Below, one piece after another: positions 21,798 to 33,728 of a stretch of 64,000 nucleotides of DNA. Made by a program: the position numbers and the translations under genes. Numbering within the stretch: the stretch's first letter is position 1; the number at the start of each line of letters is the position of its first letter. Origin of the DNA: Iris pallida (taxonomy: Eukaryota > Streptophyta > Magnoliopsida > Asparagales > Iridaceae); assembly GCA_029216955.1 (NCBI GenBank), contig JANAVB010033216.1:7743492-7807491 (forward strand). Direction: 5' to 3'. A model generated the notes under the pieces. That model did not search any database, had not been told where the DNA came from, and saw only the letters and a list, made by a program, of their open reading frames with translations.

Positions 21798-22802
21798 ATG
21801 TTCCATGCCCGAGAAAACTGTCAAGATCTCAGGATACGGCAACCTTACCCTGCTGAATGGAGGGATGTTCCATTCCCGCCAAAATATAAGCCATTCAATA
21901 TCAACCCATATGATGGCAAGACCTTAGCAAGTCGGTACATCACTTACTTCGAGGTCACCACTGACCATCTGCCCCATGATGACGCTATCCTCACTCGCTT
22001 ATTCATTGGGGCATTGGAAGGAGTCACCTTCGATTGGTACCGCAATCTGCCGGACAACTGCATCCACTCCTTTACCGGCTTCAAGCGCCTGTTCTTGGAG
22101 CGATTCTACGAAGTAGGACAGGACGTCACTATGTCCACTCTCATGGACATCATCCAAGGGGAGAAGGAGTTGACAAGAAACTACATCGAGCGGTTCTGCC
22201 AGACCGCCATGAAGCTGCCCTCCGGAAATCCAGATTCCTCTTTGATTGAGATCTGCCAAAAGAGACTGCTTCCAACAATCAGCCTCTGGATGGGCGAAAG
22301 TCAATTCAAAGATTGGAAGGCCTTCATTATCCGCGCCACAAGCGCCGAAGAACGACTGAAGAAGGCTCGCCAACTGGGATTGCACATCTCGGAAGGAGAA
22401 AGCAAGGGCAAGCGTCCCAACAACGATAACGGGGGTAACCCCTCCAACAATCGGGACAGCAAGGGGAAGCAGGCTATGGTGGCCGATACAACACAAAAAC
22501 CTGAGCCGAAACCCGCAAACAAACAATGGCCACAAATCGATTACTCCTTCGAAGACGGCCACGTCAAGCCTATCTTGGACATGCTCATACAAGGAGATAG
22601 AATTCAGCTTCCTCCACCAAGACGGGAGCCTCGGCCGGCTGATCTGGAGAACCCAAGGTTCTGTCATTACCACCGTTATGTACACCACGCCACACACGAC
22701 TGCTACCAACTGAAACGGTACATCCAAAGCCTCATCGATTCGAACGCTCTGGCCATCGACTTCGAAGAGGTAACCGTAGCAGCCAATATGGTGTCCGTAT
22801 AA
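21798..22802 (+). CDS. C: gag
   Basis: The open stretch of 334 codons encodes the capsid/nucleocapsid region. The retrotransposon gag core is clear: GALEGVTFDWYRNLP, FLERFYEV, LMDIIQGEKELTRNYIERF. A basic, Asn/Gly-rich linker follows, then a finger-like end FCHYHRYVHHATHDCYQLKRYI, standing in for the zinc knuckle in Tat elements. The frame is continuous with ORF1 upstream apart from one TGA. It ends with a TAA at about 22800, soon followed by the same polyprotein region in another frame. Confidence 0.88.
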   Translation: MFHARENCQDLRIRQPYPAEWRDVPFPPKYKPFNINPYDGKTLASRYITYFEVTTDHLPHDDAILTRLFIGALEGVTFDWYRNLPDNCIHSFTGFKRLFLERFYEVGQDVTMSTLMDIIQGEKELTRNYIERFCQTAMKLPSGNPDSSLIEICQKRLLPTISLWMGESQFKDWKAFIIRATSAEERLKKARQLGLHISEGESKGKRPNNDNGGNPSNNRDSKGKQAMVADTTQKPEPKPANKQWPQIDYSFEDGHVKPILDMLIQGDRIQLPPPRREPRPADLENPRFCHYHRYVHHATHDCYQLKRYIQSLIDSNALAIDFEEVTVAANMVSV

Positions 22803-23471
22803 TTCGACAACTTCCCTCTGACGGAGACTCAAGACGGGGTAATTCCCGTCCCTCTGGCGACGATGGAGATTACCAATCTTCCACTTCCCCGGGAACAGGC
22901 TGCTGGTCTAGTACCTCTCACCACCTCACGAGGAGAGGTCATGTGGGTCCATCCAGACTTGGTGTCAGAAGTAACTCGGCCTACACCATCTCCCACCAAC
23001 AGAAAAAAGAGTAAAAAAATTAGGACCTGCCACACAATCTCAGCAGACAACGAGGAAGCTACAGCCGTCGTCATGCGGTCCGGAGTGCAATCCTAACCTG
23101 TGGTTGACAATCCAGCTGAAAATCATCAACCCACTACAACTGATGCTCCGGGACCGGCTCAGCCTTCGACGACCGACAAGCCTAGGCCGAAGGAGACTCG
23201 CTTCGACAAATCTCTCCAAAAAGACGCAGCCCAAGGGCTAGAGAGGCCCTACAACTTTGACATCTTAGCACAATTGGCTAACACTCCGGCCAAATTGTCA
23301 CTATACGAACTCCTAAGGCTCTCCAAGGACGTTCGTATTGCATTGAGCGAAGCACTCCAAAATGCCGATGCCTATCTGGCTCAATCCAACCTCACCGGGG
23401 AGGACTCACCCGTGGATCTCCAAGACAGTGCCTGCACGAGAGCAATGCCCAATATCGTCTTCACTCCGTAG
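22803..23471 (+). pseudogene. C: gag-protease linker region
   Basis: Two open stretches (22863-23096 and 23100-23471) carry sequence shared with D: VPLTTSRGEVMWVHPDLVSEV, then ETRFDKSL, PYNFDILAQLANTP and LSLYELLRLSKDVR. It has no catalytic motif, and its role is unknown. A TAA at 23094-23096 and a stop at 23469-23471 interrupt it. The strong conservation between C and D suggests a functional segment of the polyprotein. Confidence 0.7.
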
Positions 23472-23533
23472 GACATGCTCATCAAACCAACCTACATGAC
23501 CGCCCGCTATACTACACGGGATACATCGGCGAC

Positions 23534-24760
23534 GTGAAGGTGGATCGAATGCACATTGATCCTGGCTCTTCCATAAGCATCATCCCGAAGGGCCTGCTAC
23601 AACATCTCTGCATCCCAATGCATCGCCTGACACCTACAAGCACCGCCATCAACGGTTTCAATTCGGGCAGGAGCTACCATATTGGGAAGATTCGTCTGAG
23701 GTGTCAAATTGGCGACCTCCAATCCGAAGTCACCTGCTACGTCATAGATGCAGACACTTCTTACAACATCCTCTTGGGGCGTCCATGGATTCACGATTAT
23801 ATGATCGTGCCTTCCATGCTACACCAGTGCTTCAAATATGTCGACAAACACGGCTTCGTGAAGACAGAATTTGTTGATATCGATCCCTTCAAAGGGGTTG
23901 AATCCTACTACTCAGACTCCTGCCTATACGAAAGGTCGAAGAGGCACCTTGATGAAGGAAATGCACAAACTCATACCGAGACAGCCACGGGATCAGAAGG
24001 ACCCCTGACGATCCACCTCCAAGCTCGCAAACTGGGCAAGTCTGTACCCCTTACCGCCACTCTACGGAAGGACGCGATCAGCCTCACGGTACAAGAAGAG
24101 CAGATGATAATCCGGCTGCCAAGGTCCGGCCAGGTACCGAGACCCACAACGGGGCTACTGACAATCAGACTGCCGAGAGTCAGTCAACCCCAAACAGAGA
24201 AGCTCAATCCCTCCAATAGGCCACTGACGATACGCCTTCCCAAGAAGGGTCGTCACCCCGACGCAAGGTCTGACACTTCTAGCGAACCGGCCACTCCTCG
24301 CTCCACCTCGAGTGCCAAACTGGGGGTCGCTAGTCTGCCAACAACTCCACGCTCTGCCCCGTCAACTGAACCACTGACAATCAAGCTTCCCAGGTCATCC
24401 TCCCAGTCTTCGTTCACACAAGGGGTAGCCGAAGAGGAACCGGAGCTAGCCAAGTATGTGGCTGCCCATACTGATGTCCTCTCCGCTGATGATGTAATCC
24501 CCCTAGAAAAGATACCTTACTTCATCAATAAAGGGTTATCTTTGAACTACACCGAGCTCAATAAGCTATGTACAATGTATGCTATGGAACACGGTATAGG
24601 CGCTCACCTACACACACAGGTGACAAATGTGTACACCGTGATCCAGCTTACTCCAGTAGAAGACGCTTACCGAATATTCGAGGGAGGAGATCATCCGATC
24701 ATCTTCGGCCGGACGAACAACCCGCATCCCCTTACCATAGAAGAAGTCGACCTCGGGTAA
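23534..24760 (+). CDS. C: aspartic protease and repeat-rich linker
   Basis: The protease that matures the polyprotein is seen as MHIDPGSSISIIP, with DPGSS in place of the more usual DTGSS/DSGSS, and ILLGRPWIHDY as the C-terminal flap-side block. After about residue 150 the protein becomes a linker. The phrase LTIRLPR or variants recurs there five or six times (about 24090-24410), separated by Pro/Ser/Thr-rich spacers. It ends at 24760 before the RT leader. D has an analogous linker with KIRLK/TIKLP phrases. Confidence 0.85.
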   Translation: MKVDRMHIDPGSSISIIPKGLLQHLCIPMHRLTPTSTAINGFNSGRSYHIGKIRLRCQIGDLQSEVTCYVIDADTSYNILLGRPWIHDYMIVPSMLHQCFKYVDKHGFVKTEFVDIDPFKGVESYYSDSCLYERSKRHLDEGNAQTHTETATGSEGPLTIHLQARKLGKSVPLTATLRKDAISLTVQEEQMIIRLPRSGQVPRPTTGLLTIRLPRVSQPQTEKLNPSNRPLTIRLPKKGRHPDARSDTSSEPATPRSTSSAKLGVASLPTTPRSAPSTEPLTIKLPRSSSQSSFTQGVAEEEPELAKYVAAHTDVLSADDVIPLEKIPYFINKGLSLNYTELNKLCTMYAMEHGIGAHLHTQVTNVYTVIQLTPVEDAYRIFEGGDHPIIFGRTNNPHPLTIEEVDLG

Positions 24761-25219
24761 GATGCCGTGAGACTGCCTCTGTATCTCTATAGCCCTCAAT
24801 CCAAATATCTTATGCAGAAACAGGGATATGATCTAGAGATGACGCCAGGATTGAACTACGGCACTGGGTGACGATTACCTTTGAAGTCGCCAGTCCCGGC
24901 GGGCAAACCACGGAACTACTATAACAAAACTCGATGCGGGTTAGGGTATGTAACGCCTACTACGACCCCTAAAAGTTCAGATGAAGAATGCGACTGGCAG
25001 TCACATTCAACCGGATCACCAACTTCCGACTCAGATACCAGCATCGGAGATGTGTTCAGACAAGTCATGTCAGTCAACATGGCATTCGCCGACGCTCACG
25101 AGGAAGACGAAGACATCCCCGAAATCCTCAAGCTAGAGCCATGGGCCCAGCAATTAGATGCACAATAGGAAAAGCGGTTCGAACTGAGAGAGCCTCCTAC
25201 TGAAGATGAGGTCATACAA
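24761..25219 (+). pseudogene. C: leader to reverse transcriptase
   Basis: Short open pieces carry GYVTPTTTPKSSDEE and ILKLEPWAQQLDAQ, both with counterparts in D (near 55300-55530). Stops at about 24759, 24869 and 25166 break the frame. There is no known domain. Confidence 0.6.
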
Positions 25220-26317
25220 GTGGATCTCGGCAGCGAATCTTCTCCAAAACCGATTTTCATCAGTAAAAGCCTAACTGACGAAGAACGGGAGTCGCTGTTA
25301 GAACTTGTCAGAGAGTACATTAATGTGTTCGCCTGTAGCTATGAAGACATGCCAGGGTTAAATCCTGACATCGCTCTTCACAAACTCAACATTCGACCAG
25401 ATGCGAAGCCGGACAAGCAACAACAGCGACGCTTCCGTCCAAGCATCATGGACGCGATCGAAGCCGAAGTCAACAAACTAATAGCCAGCGGCTTCATCCA
25501 TGAGGAGCAACATCCCGACTGGGTCGCCAATATAGTACCCTTCCTCAAGAAGAATAGGAAGATTCGAATCAGCATCGACTTCCGCAACCTGAACGAGGCA
25601 TGCCCCAAAGATGAATTCCCCCTTCCTATCACAGACATCATGATCGACAATACCTGCGGCTTCGAACGCATGTCATTCATGGATGGCTTCTCGGGGTACA
25701 ACCAAATCAAGATGTCTCCTGATGACGAAAAGCATACTTCATTCCGAACACCGATTGGCACGTACTGCTACACAGTCATGCCTTTCGGTTTAAAGAATGC
25801 TGGCACCACATATCAAAGAGCCATGAGCATTATTTTCAGAGACCACCTACGCAAGACAGTGGAGTGCTACATTGACGATATAGCCGTTAAGAGCCGCTGC
25901 AAAGAAGGCCATCTGCAGGATCTAAGGACGGTATTCGACCTAATACGAGCGCACAATTTGAAAATAAACCCTACGAAGTCCTTTCTGGGCGTATCCAGCG
26001 GGAAGTTCTTAGGCTTCATCATCACTGCAAAGGGTATCCATGTAGACCCTGAGAAGACAAAAGCAATCATGGAGATGGGTCCCCCGAGAAATCTCCGCGA
26101 ACTCAGAGGCCTTCAAGGGAGGCTGGCTTATATCAGGAGGTTCATTTCCAACCTCTCTGGGCGATGCCGACCATTCATGCACCTCATGAAGAAAGGAGTC
26201 TCATTCGTATGGGACGAGGAATGCCAGCGTGCTTTCGACAGCATCAAAGAATATTTGTCAAATCCTCCAGTTCTGGTAGCCCCGGTTCCTGGAAAACCAT
26301 TCCTGCTCTATGTATGA
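25220..26317 (+). CDS. C: reverse transcriptase
   Basis: The open 365-codon stretch covers the RT palm and fingers. It shows HPDWVANIVPFLKKN, CIDF-type block ISIDFRNLNEACPKD, FMDGFSGYNQIKM, PFGLKNAGTTYQRAM, and the active site YIDDIAVKS (about 25870). It continues through KFLGFIITAKGI and LRGLQGRLAYIRRF to the RNase H border, where a TGA falls at 26315-26317. All catalytic aspartates are present. Confidence 0.93.
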   Translation: MDLGSESSPKPIFISKSLTDEERESLLELVREYINVFACSYEDMPGLNPDIALHKLNIRPDAKPDKQQQRRFRPSIMDAIEAEVNKLIASGFIHEEQHPDWVANIVPFLKKNRKIRISIDFRNLNEACPKDEFPLPITDIMIDNTCGFERMSFMDGFSGYNQIKMSPDDEKHTSFRTPIGTYCYTVMPFGLKNAGTTYQRAMSIIFRDHLRKTVECYIDDIAVKSRCKEGHLQDLRTVFDLIRAHNLKINPTKSFLGVSSGKFLGFIITAKGIHVDPEKTKAIMEMGPPRNLRELRGLQGRLAYIRRFISNLSGRCRPFMHLMKKGVSFVWDEECQRAFDSIKEYLSNPPVLVAPVPGKPFLLYV

Positions 26318-27490
26318 GCAATAGAGCACTCCTTCGGGGCTCTGCTGGCACAGAACAATGACGCAGGCCAGGAACAGGCCATATATTACCTCAGCCGAAT
26401 GATGATTGGGCCAGAGCACCGATACACCGCTGTGGAGAAGGAATGCCTCGCCTTGGTGTTCGCCATTCAGAAAATGCGACACTATGTCACCGGACAAACG
26501 ATACATGTGATCTCACGATCCTCATGACTAAACCAGGGGCACTCAGCTCTCGCCTCGCTACATGGGCAATATTGCTGTCCCCTTATCGTATGATCTTTGT
26601 CCCCCAAAAGGCAGTCAAAGGTCAAGCCCTGGCAGACTTCTTAGTAAGCCCACCCGGGCTCGGAGTCCTCCAGGATATACGAAGAGATCCCAGATGAGGT
26701 CGCCGACTCGCATGCAACGTCTCACGAGAATATATGGCGAATGTTCTTCGACGGTGCTTCGAGGACCGGACCTAAAGGTAATATATTCGTCGGAGTCGGG
26801 GTAGTGCTAATCTCTCCTTCCGGGTTGGTGATTAACCGCGCTTATTCCCTCACCGAGCCCTGCTCTAACAATGTGGCCGAGTACAACGCTCTGGTCATTG
26901 GCCTCCAACTTGCAAGAGAGCTGGGGGTAGAATACCTTGAAGCATACGGCGATTCCCAGCTAATCGTCAATCAGATTCGGGGTTCATACGAAGTCCGCCA
27001 CGAAGACATGATCCCCTATCACCAAATAGCGATTAACATCATCTCATCGTTTGAGGGGTTCTTCATCAAACACGTTCCCAGACTCCAAAATATCGAAGCC
27101 GATGCCCTAGCTGGTCTTGTCGCTTCCCTTGCAGTTCCGAATTATGATCGCCAATCAGTGGATATAATAGGCCACGAACTGGTCTGTCCCAAGAACAATG
27201 TGCAATTCGTGGCGAGTCATTCCGCCCAGACGATCGATGATGCCCCAGATTGGAGACAACCATTCATCGACTTCGTCATCTACGACATCCTGCCCGAGAA
27301 CCCAAAGGAAGCCACCTCCATCGGACGGCGTTCTCTCAGATTCTTCTACGATACAGAGACGAAAATGCTGTATCGCCGCTCTTACGACGGATTACTACTT
27401 CGGTGTATGTCAAATGCAGAAGCCAAAGAAGCCGTACGAGAAGCTCACGATGGTGTCTGCGAGGCCCACCAGCCCGGCCAAAAATTGTAA
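26318..27490 (+). pseudogene. C: RNase H and second (archaeal-like) RNase H
   Basis: The first RNase H follows the RT stop. It is split by a frameshift (AIEHSFGALLAQ, YYLSRMMIG, then AVEKECLALVFAIQKM, about 26320-26500). A second RNase H starts at 26741 and is open: FFDGASRTGPKG, NVAEYNALVIGLQLA, EAYGDSQLIVNQIRG, and NIEADALAGL. These contain the D, E, D and late D positions. Two RNase H domains in tandem are the diagnostic trait of the Tat lineage. The finger of integrase begins before 27490. Confidence 0.9.
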
Positions 27491-28507
27491 GACCGCCTTC
27501 GACGAATGGGCTACTATTGGCCCACGATGGTGGCAGATGCGATAGATTATGCTAGAAAATACAAAGCCTGCCAGGTCCACCCGGACTTCATTCACCAACC
27601 ATCCGAATTTCTACACCCGACTGTGGCGTCCTGGCCATTTGAAGCATGGGGAATGGACATCATTGGCCCAATCACCCTACCTTCCTTCCAAGGACATCGC
27701 TTCATACTTGCGATCACTGATTACTTCTCCAAGTAGGCGGAAGCTGTCCCACTCGCAGAAGTCAAGACTTCAAACGTGATCAGTTTCCTTAAGCATCACG
27801 TTATCTACCGCTTTGGACTGCCCCGAAGGATCATCCATGATAATGGTCCATAGTTTGCAAGCCACGTATTCTATCGGTTCTGCGATAAGCACCGTATTCA
27901 GAATGTCGCTTTGACACCATACAACCCGGCAGCGAACGGGTTGGCAGAGGCATTCAACAAAACAATCATTAAGCTCCTCAAGAAGTTTGTCTCCTCTAAC
28001 AAATGCGACTGGAACGAGAAGCTCGGCGAGTGTTTATGGGCGTACCGTACTACAGTCCGAACAGCCACCGGGAATACACCGTTTTCCCTAGTATACGGGA
28101 GCGAGGCAGTTCTCCCATTAGAGACTCAGATCCCCTCACTTCGCGTCGCCCTCACACATCAGTTGACGACGGATGATAACTACCGACGCCGGCTACAAGA
28201 ATTGGAGGCCTTAGATGAAAAGTGCCTCATGGCTCAACAAAGAATCGAGCTATACCAAGCACGCATCTCTGGAGCCTTCAATAAGAAGGTCAAAATCAGA
28301 ACATTCCAGGTGGGCGATCTCGTCTTGGTAGTCCGGAGGCCGATGGTCATGACTCACAAGACCGCCGGCAAATTCCAGCCAAAGTGGAAAGGCCTATTTA
28401 TCATTGAGACAGTATTCTCCAACGGTGCTTACCGTCTCGCAAAGCAAAATGGAGACTTGCTCATGTTGCCCGTCAACGGCAAGTTCCTGAAGAAATATTA
28501 TGTCTAA
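27491..28507 (+). pseudogene. C: integrase
   Basis: The core reads RMGYYWPTMVADA with an H/C finger around it, then FEAWGMDIIGP, GHRFILAITDYFSK, an HDNGP block and NGLAEAFNKTI (the glutamate). The C-terminal region has FKV-like VGDLVLVVRRP and a final GKFLKKYYV, stop at 28507. Premature stops replace codons at 27488-27490 (TAA), at about 27736 (TAG, where D has W) and in the HDNGP block (about 27853). The catalytic positions themselves are kept. Confidence 0.92.
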
Positions 28508-29578
28508 ACGACATTCTCTACATGATCTTCGAGTCATGTACCCGCTGGTATCGCTGAACTCACCTCCACATTCCCTTCAGATTATCGAGTCATGTACCCG
28601 CTGGTGCCGCTGAACTCACACTTTCTCAATATTCTAAATTACCGAGTTATGTACCCACTGGTGCCTCTGAACTCACATTCCGGTCACTCTTTCAGGTGGT
28701 AAGTCACGTATTATTATACCTCTGAACTTTCTTCTTGGAAGAAATCCTCCCTCATGATCCACTACCCGCACTCCCAGTGCACAAAAAGGGTAGTCGATCC
28801 GCAAATTTCCGAAACGACCATGTCCTCATTACCTCTGAGTTGTTTTCACTTCCACCAAAAACAAACCACCCCCTCGCACAGAACTTCCACGTTCTCCTAC
28901 CTCTGAGTCGTTCTGTGTACCCCCTCTTCATTGAGCCCACTCCTACCATGTCCTCATTACCTCTGAGTGGGAAGGCTCCGTCGAAGAAACCTTCATGCTT
29001 GCATGTCCACATTACCTCTGAGCAAGTATGTCGGTTCCCTTTCAACCTATTATCTGTACCCACAACTGGAGTACGACAAGGATAATAGGTCCACAAATGT
29101 CCTCTGTTGACCACAAATATCCGCTGTTGACCACGAATGTCTTCCGTGAAGTCTCCCCTGCCATGTCCTTATTACCTCTGAGCAGGAAGATTCCACGATA
29201 AAACCCTCATGCTTGCCATGTCCTCATAACCTCTGAGCAAATATGTTGGTTTTCCTCTCACCCTATTATCCGTATCCCGAACCAGGGTACGCCAAGGATA
29301 ATAGGTCCACAAATATCCCTTGCTAAGCTTCTTAGCATAAATCCACCATCTCACCATGTCGTGGGAGCCCAGCTGCTCCACGACACTCTTTTTGCCCAAT
29401 ACCGAGAGCATCCGTAACCACTTTGCCACGGATGTTCCGGATATCATGACCAAACTTGTTATCCGTACCTAAAACTAAGGTACGCCTAGGGTAACAGGTC
29501 CACAAATAATCCCCCAGCAAGTCCAATTTTGCGAACGCCACAAGTACAAGAAAGAGAAGATGAATTGAAACATGCTCA
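28508..29578 (+). repeat. C: 3' region of short repeats and covarying hairpins
   Basis: No gene is seen. About four units of 55-60 bp centred on GTACCCGCTGGTG...CTGAACTCAC occur at 28535-28730. Then TCCTCATTACCTCTGAG-like phrases recur at 28825-29240. Three copies of a hairpin have outer arms of nine bases: 29046-29054/29081-29089, 29262-29270/29297-29305 and 29455-29463/29490-29498. Each is followed by GTCCACAAAT. The same phrases and hairpin occur in D. Such 3' repeats are known in the Tat lineage as a source of satellite DNA. Confidence 0.8.
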
Positions 29579-29584
29579 TTTATT
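29579..29584 (-). terminator. C: poly(A) signal of the antisense gene
   Basis: AATAAA on the - strand lies 84 bases after the antisense gene's stop at 29668. D has the same signal about 70 bases after its stop. Confidence 0.6.
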
Positions 29585-31189
29585 CGAAATCCTAAATACT
29601 ACATCATTTGGGATCACATCCCTTACAAAAAAGAAAAAAAGAGAAGCAAAAGAAAACAGAAAGCTGATCACTGCTCCGGGGCATACAACTCCCTAAGACG
29701 GTCCGTCAGCAAAGCAACCGACCGCTCAAACCTCTGGGAGGCTCGACGCTCCGCCTCGTGGGTCAGCACCGCCTCGTCCTCCAGATGAGCGTGAGCTTGC
29801 CAGTTGTCCTCAAATTTCTTAAAGGCCCGCTCCAGGTTAGCAGAAGATCGAGAAACCTTCTCGGCCTCCCGAACGATTGACTCATGTTCTGCCTGAGCAG
29901 CCTCCAGCTCTGACTCTAAGAAGGCCAATTCCCTCTGGAGTGCGAGGATCCGCTCCTTCGTATCAACGATTCCACGAGAAGCAGACTCTTCCCGAGCACG
30001 ACAAGCCTGACTCCGACGACCCAGCCGGTCATATGAAGTGGAGAATTTATCAAGGTCTCTCCGTACAACTGGCCCAGCAGTATCTCGGGCAAGCTTGATC
30101 CTATCCCGAGCAGTAATGAGGAAGCCCCGCTCCCGCTCAATCGCAGCAGACAAGCCCGCCTGTCGTATCGCCAGTAGTTAGGTCACAAGCTGATCAGCTT
30201 CTGTCAGCTTTGGCTCCAGCAGTGCAGCCAACCCCACCCCGCCAGAAAGGGACTTCAAAGTTGCAACCTGACCCCGAGCGTACCGGAGAGATAGAGAAAA
30301 AGGGGTCCTCCGTTCCACAGCAGCGTCTACGCCCATTTTTAAATGGCGATAGAAGCTGTCAACCACGTCCTGCGTCACCTCGTCCAGAGTTTCCGAGGAA
30401 GCCGGTGTCAGCGGGAGTGTGGCTGGCAGCACTGAAGAAGACGCAACAGAATCTACCGCCCCTGCCACAAGAGAAGCAAACTCCGTACGAAAGGACGCTT
30501 GAACAGCGGCCAACTCCTCTTCGACAGCCTGCAGAATTTGAATACTCGGTAGGGTCGAGAGGTCAGTCTCCGGAGCCGTATAATCTGTGGAGGATGAGGC
30601 GGAGACCATCGCCAACTCCATTCCCATCTGCTTGGAGCTGGCGAGAGGCCCCTCGACATGAGACGGCAAAGGAGAGGGAACGCTCCTTTCTCCCGTCACG
30701 GCAGGCCGAGCCTTCCCCAAGAACATCCACGGCGGGAAGTAAAGGGTCAGGACCTGCAGGGCCAAGGCAACCATGAATCGATTTGACCCGGAGGATATGT
30801 TGATAGAGCAGATAAGCCCCCTCACTAGTCAATATCTGGCTTATCTTACCAGTTGAGGAGTGTGGAGGCCGAGGTTCGCCTGCAGCCACCGCAGCCTCTT
30901 CACCAACAGCCTCCGAGTCAGGTATAATAGACTCCTCTGCCCTTGCATCCTCGACAGGAGATGCACCGAGATCGGCGTCGCCTTGCTGAAGTTCAGCAGT
31001 CTCAAAGACAGGCCCAAGGAAACCTTCATCACCCTGGTTCGAGGCTTCAACAACCTGGGAGCTCCCAGCCGCCGCTGAGAGGGCCCCCGCAGAAAGGACC
31101 ACGGCACACACGCCGCTAATCAAAGCAGCAAGGGCCGGATCAACTCCAGAGGCAGTAGACGGTTCAGGAAAGTCCGGTTCATCAGACGG

Positions 31190-31262
31190 CTACAAAGAAA
31201 GGTGATTAAGTCATATCTCCGAGAGAAAAGAAAATTACAACAAAGAGATGGCTCCGACTTAC
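31190..31262 (-). other. C: predicted intron 2 of the antisense gene
   Basis: The 73-bp intron has donor GGAG|GTAAGT and acceptor TTTCTTTGTAG. An intron at the same place occurs in D (61158-61095), with the same GGAG before the donor. Confidence 0.75.
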
Positions 31263-33728
31263 CTCCGGAACATCGTCTACGTCCTCACCCTTCTCCGTAA
31301 TAAGCAGCCTGCGGGGTCCGACCGCCGCTCTCTTTACAGAAAAAGCTACTCCTCCGCCAGTGGACTCACGCCTGCCTCGCTTACGTAAGGGACCAGACAC
31401 GACGGGCGGTAGTTCTACCGGCACTACCTCCGGCACAGATGGCAATTGGTCCACCGCTTCATCGAAAACAACCGACGGTAGATCCGTCATCATCTCACCT
31501 GCTATGACGGGAGGCTGACCCGCCATTGCCTCGTCACCCGAAGAAAGAGAGTCCTCGTCGTCCCGCTCGTTGTCTTCCTCAATGGTGTCGAAGGATTCGG
31601 AATCAGGCGTGGAACTCTATTCGCCCCTTTCTTCTTTGCCCTCGGCACCATAGCCTTCTCCGCCAGGTGAGTACCCACAATGAAGCTAGTCCTTGAGTCA
31701 AAATCAAGGGGAGGAGGATTTGCCGTCACATGATAAAGGGCCGCCATATGCAGGATTTCCCCTATCACGTTTGCGGCAGGGACCAAGAAGCTAGTCCGAG
31801 TATGACAAGTGTCATAGTAGCTCCATGCCCTAATACCGTCAAGAATGCTACCTTCAAATCCCAGGTGAGAACTGGGGCGCCCGAGGAATAGCTGACTGTA
31901 CCCAAATTGACGGGCAAACCTACTGGGCAAGTAGGGCTCCAAGTACACGGTGTTGCAATTCCGGTAAATTAAATACGCCGGGCGAATGTTACGCAGCCAG
32001 AAACGCATCTTTTCAGGTAAGAAATGAGGAGGTCCGACACCATCAACATGAACACTCCTCACCTCTTGATCAGTAAAACGGGGAACAGACACAAAGAAAT
32101 TATATCCGTCCACCCTCGCCAGCATCCTCCGACACGCCGGCATGGTACTATATTCCCAAGGCTGATGGTGATACCTGAAAAGAAAAGCGTCGTCATCTGT
32201 AACACCATCTCCCGTCCCAGGTCTCATCAAAGACTGATAATACAACAACAGCCATCCCAACAAGGAATGATAAGGTAGTTCTATACGTTCAAAGTCCATT
32301 ACCACGTCACGAGCAATGACCTTGAACGAGAAGGCGCGGAGACCATGCTGAATACTGCACACCATGGCAGAAAGAAGAGCCAGCCTGACCCCAAAGGCCA
32401 ACTTCACGGCAGGAAGAATGAAGTGGTGACTGATCCTCTCAATAGAACCTGCCCCTCCTGAGACCACACAATTACGCAGCCATACCATTAAAAACAGGCC
32501 AAGAGTGCCTTCTCTGACAGCCGGCGGGTACCATAATAAAAGTAGCTAAAGGAGTCAATTTGGCTCCCGAACCTGTCACCTTTAGACTTCGACCTCATAG
32601 CGGTCGACGCCAAGCCCTCTACTTCGCTAGGAGTTAGACGATCTCGGGAAGTAACCCGGCCAGCCGTACTGAATTTAAAAAGATACGAGATCCAAGATTT
32701 AGTATGGAGAGAGTCCCCTTCCGAGCTGTCATTTTTCTGGATAGCCGTTCGGTGACAGGTGCTATGATGGCACAATAGTTCTTGATATGCGTCGACGAAA
32801 TCGGGGAATCGTCGGTCCAAATCTTGGAGCTCCTCATTCGTCGGAGTGTACACTTCGAAGGGTTCGTCTCCCCAGGGGAGCTTGGAGACAGCATACATCT
32901 CGTGAAGAGCGAGCCCCAATTCCCCAACAGGGGTAAAGAAAGTCCCTGTCCGATGATTGTACATCTCCAGAAGGGCCATGAACAGTGGCTTATTAACGGG
33001 CAACCCGTGGCTGGTACCCCGGATAGCGTCATAAAGGTTGACTTCCCATAAAAATTCTTCGTATTTCCGTAGGATCCATGAGGTCAGGTTAGCCCACGGG
33101 GGAATGGGGTGTAACCAGCTCGGCAGTACCAACCTGCCAACAGGATAGGACCCTTTGCGAGCAAGCTGGCTCAGGAAGGTATCAGCCTGAGAGAATGAAA
33201 AGTTAGGACCGAGGGTGTTGATGAAGGTACCCGGAACTAACCCCATCACGGACCGACTGACCGGATCTTTGATCGCGCGCACTGACCCAGTGGTTTTGTT
33301 GTAACGGATGCTACCAACAAACATCCCCGGTCGGGTTGGAGTGAGGGTGTCCGGCATTTGCCTGTCCAGAACGATCATATTGAACCACGCAAAAGGAAAA
33401 TGACGCTTCATAATGGGGATGTGAATCGACGTCCCGTCCAGGTCAAAATCCCAACTCTCGGAAACATCCAACACTCGGGAGTTTTCTATGATCAACGCGT
33501 CCCCAAAGAGGAAGACCGATTTCAGATACTTCCCATCAGACGTCCCGGAGCTCATCATGTCACCGAGGAATTAGAAAGATTGAACCCTAATAGCATTCAG
33601 TCGCTCCAAAGGTTCATCAACAAGTAGCTGTTCGGACACTTGACGAACTAAATCATCCCTATGCACGTCCGAGGCAAACTGACGCGAGCCAACCATAAGT
33701 TCTCCCGCAGGATTTACTAGCAGATTCA

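Noticed and set aside
21999..22832. Minus-strand open frame of 277 codons opposite gag of C
   Set aside because: Gag is clear on the plus strand; the antisense frame is a by-product of its codon use and shows no domain.
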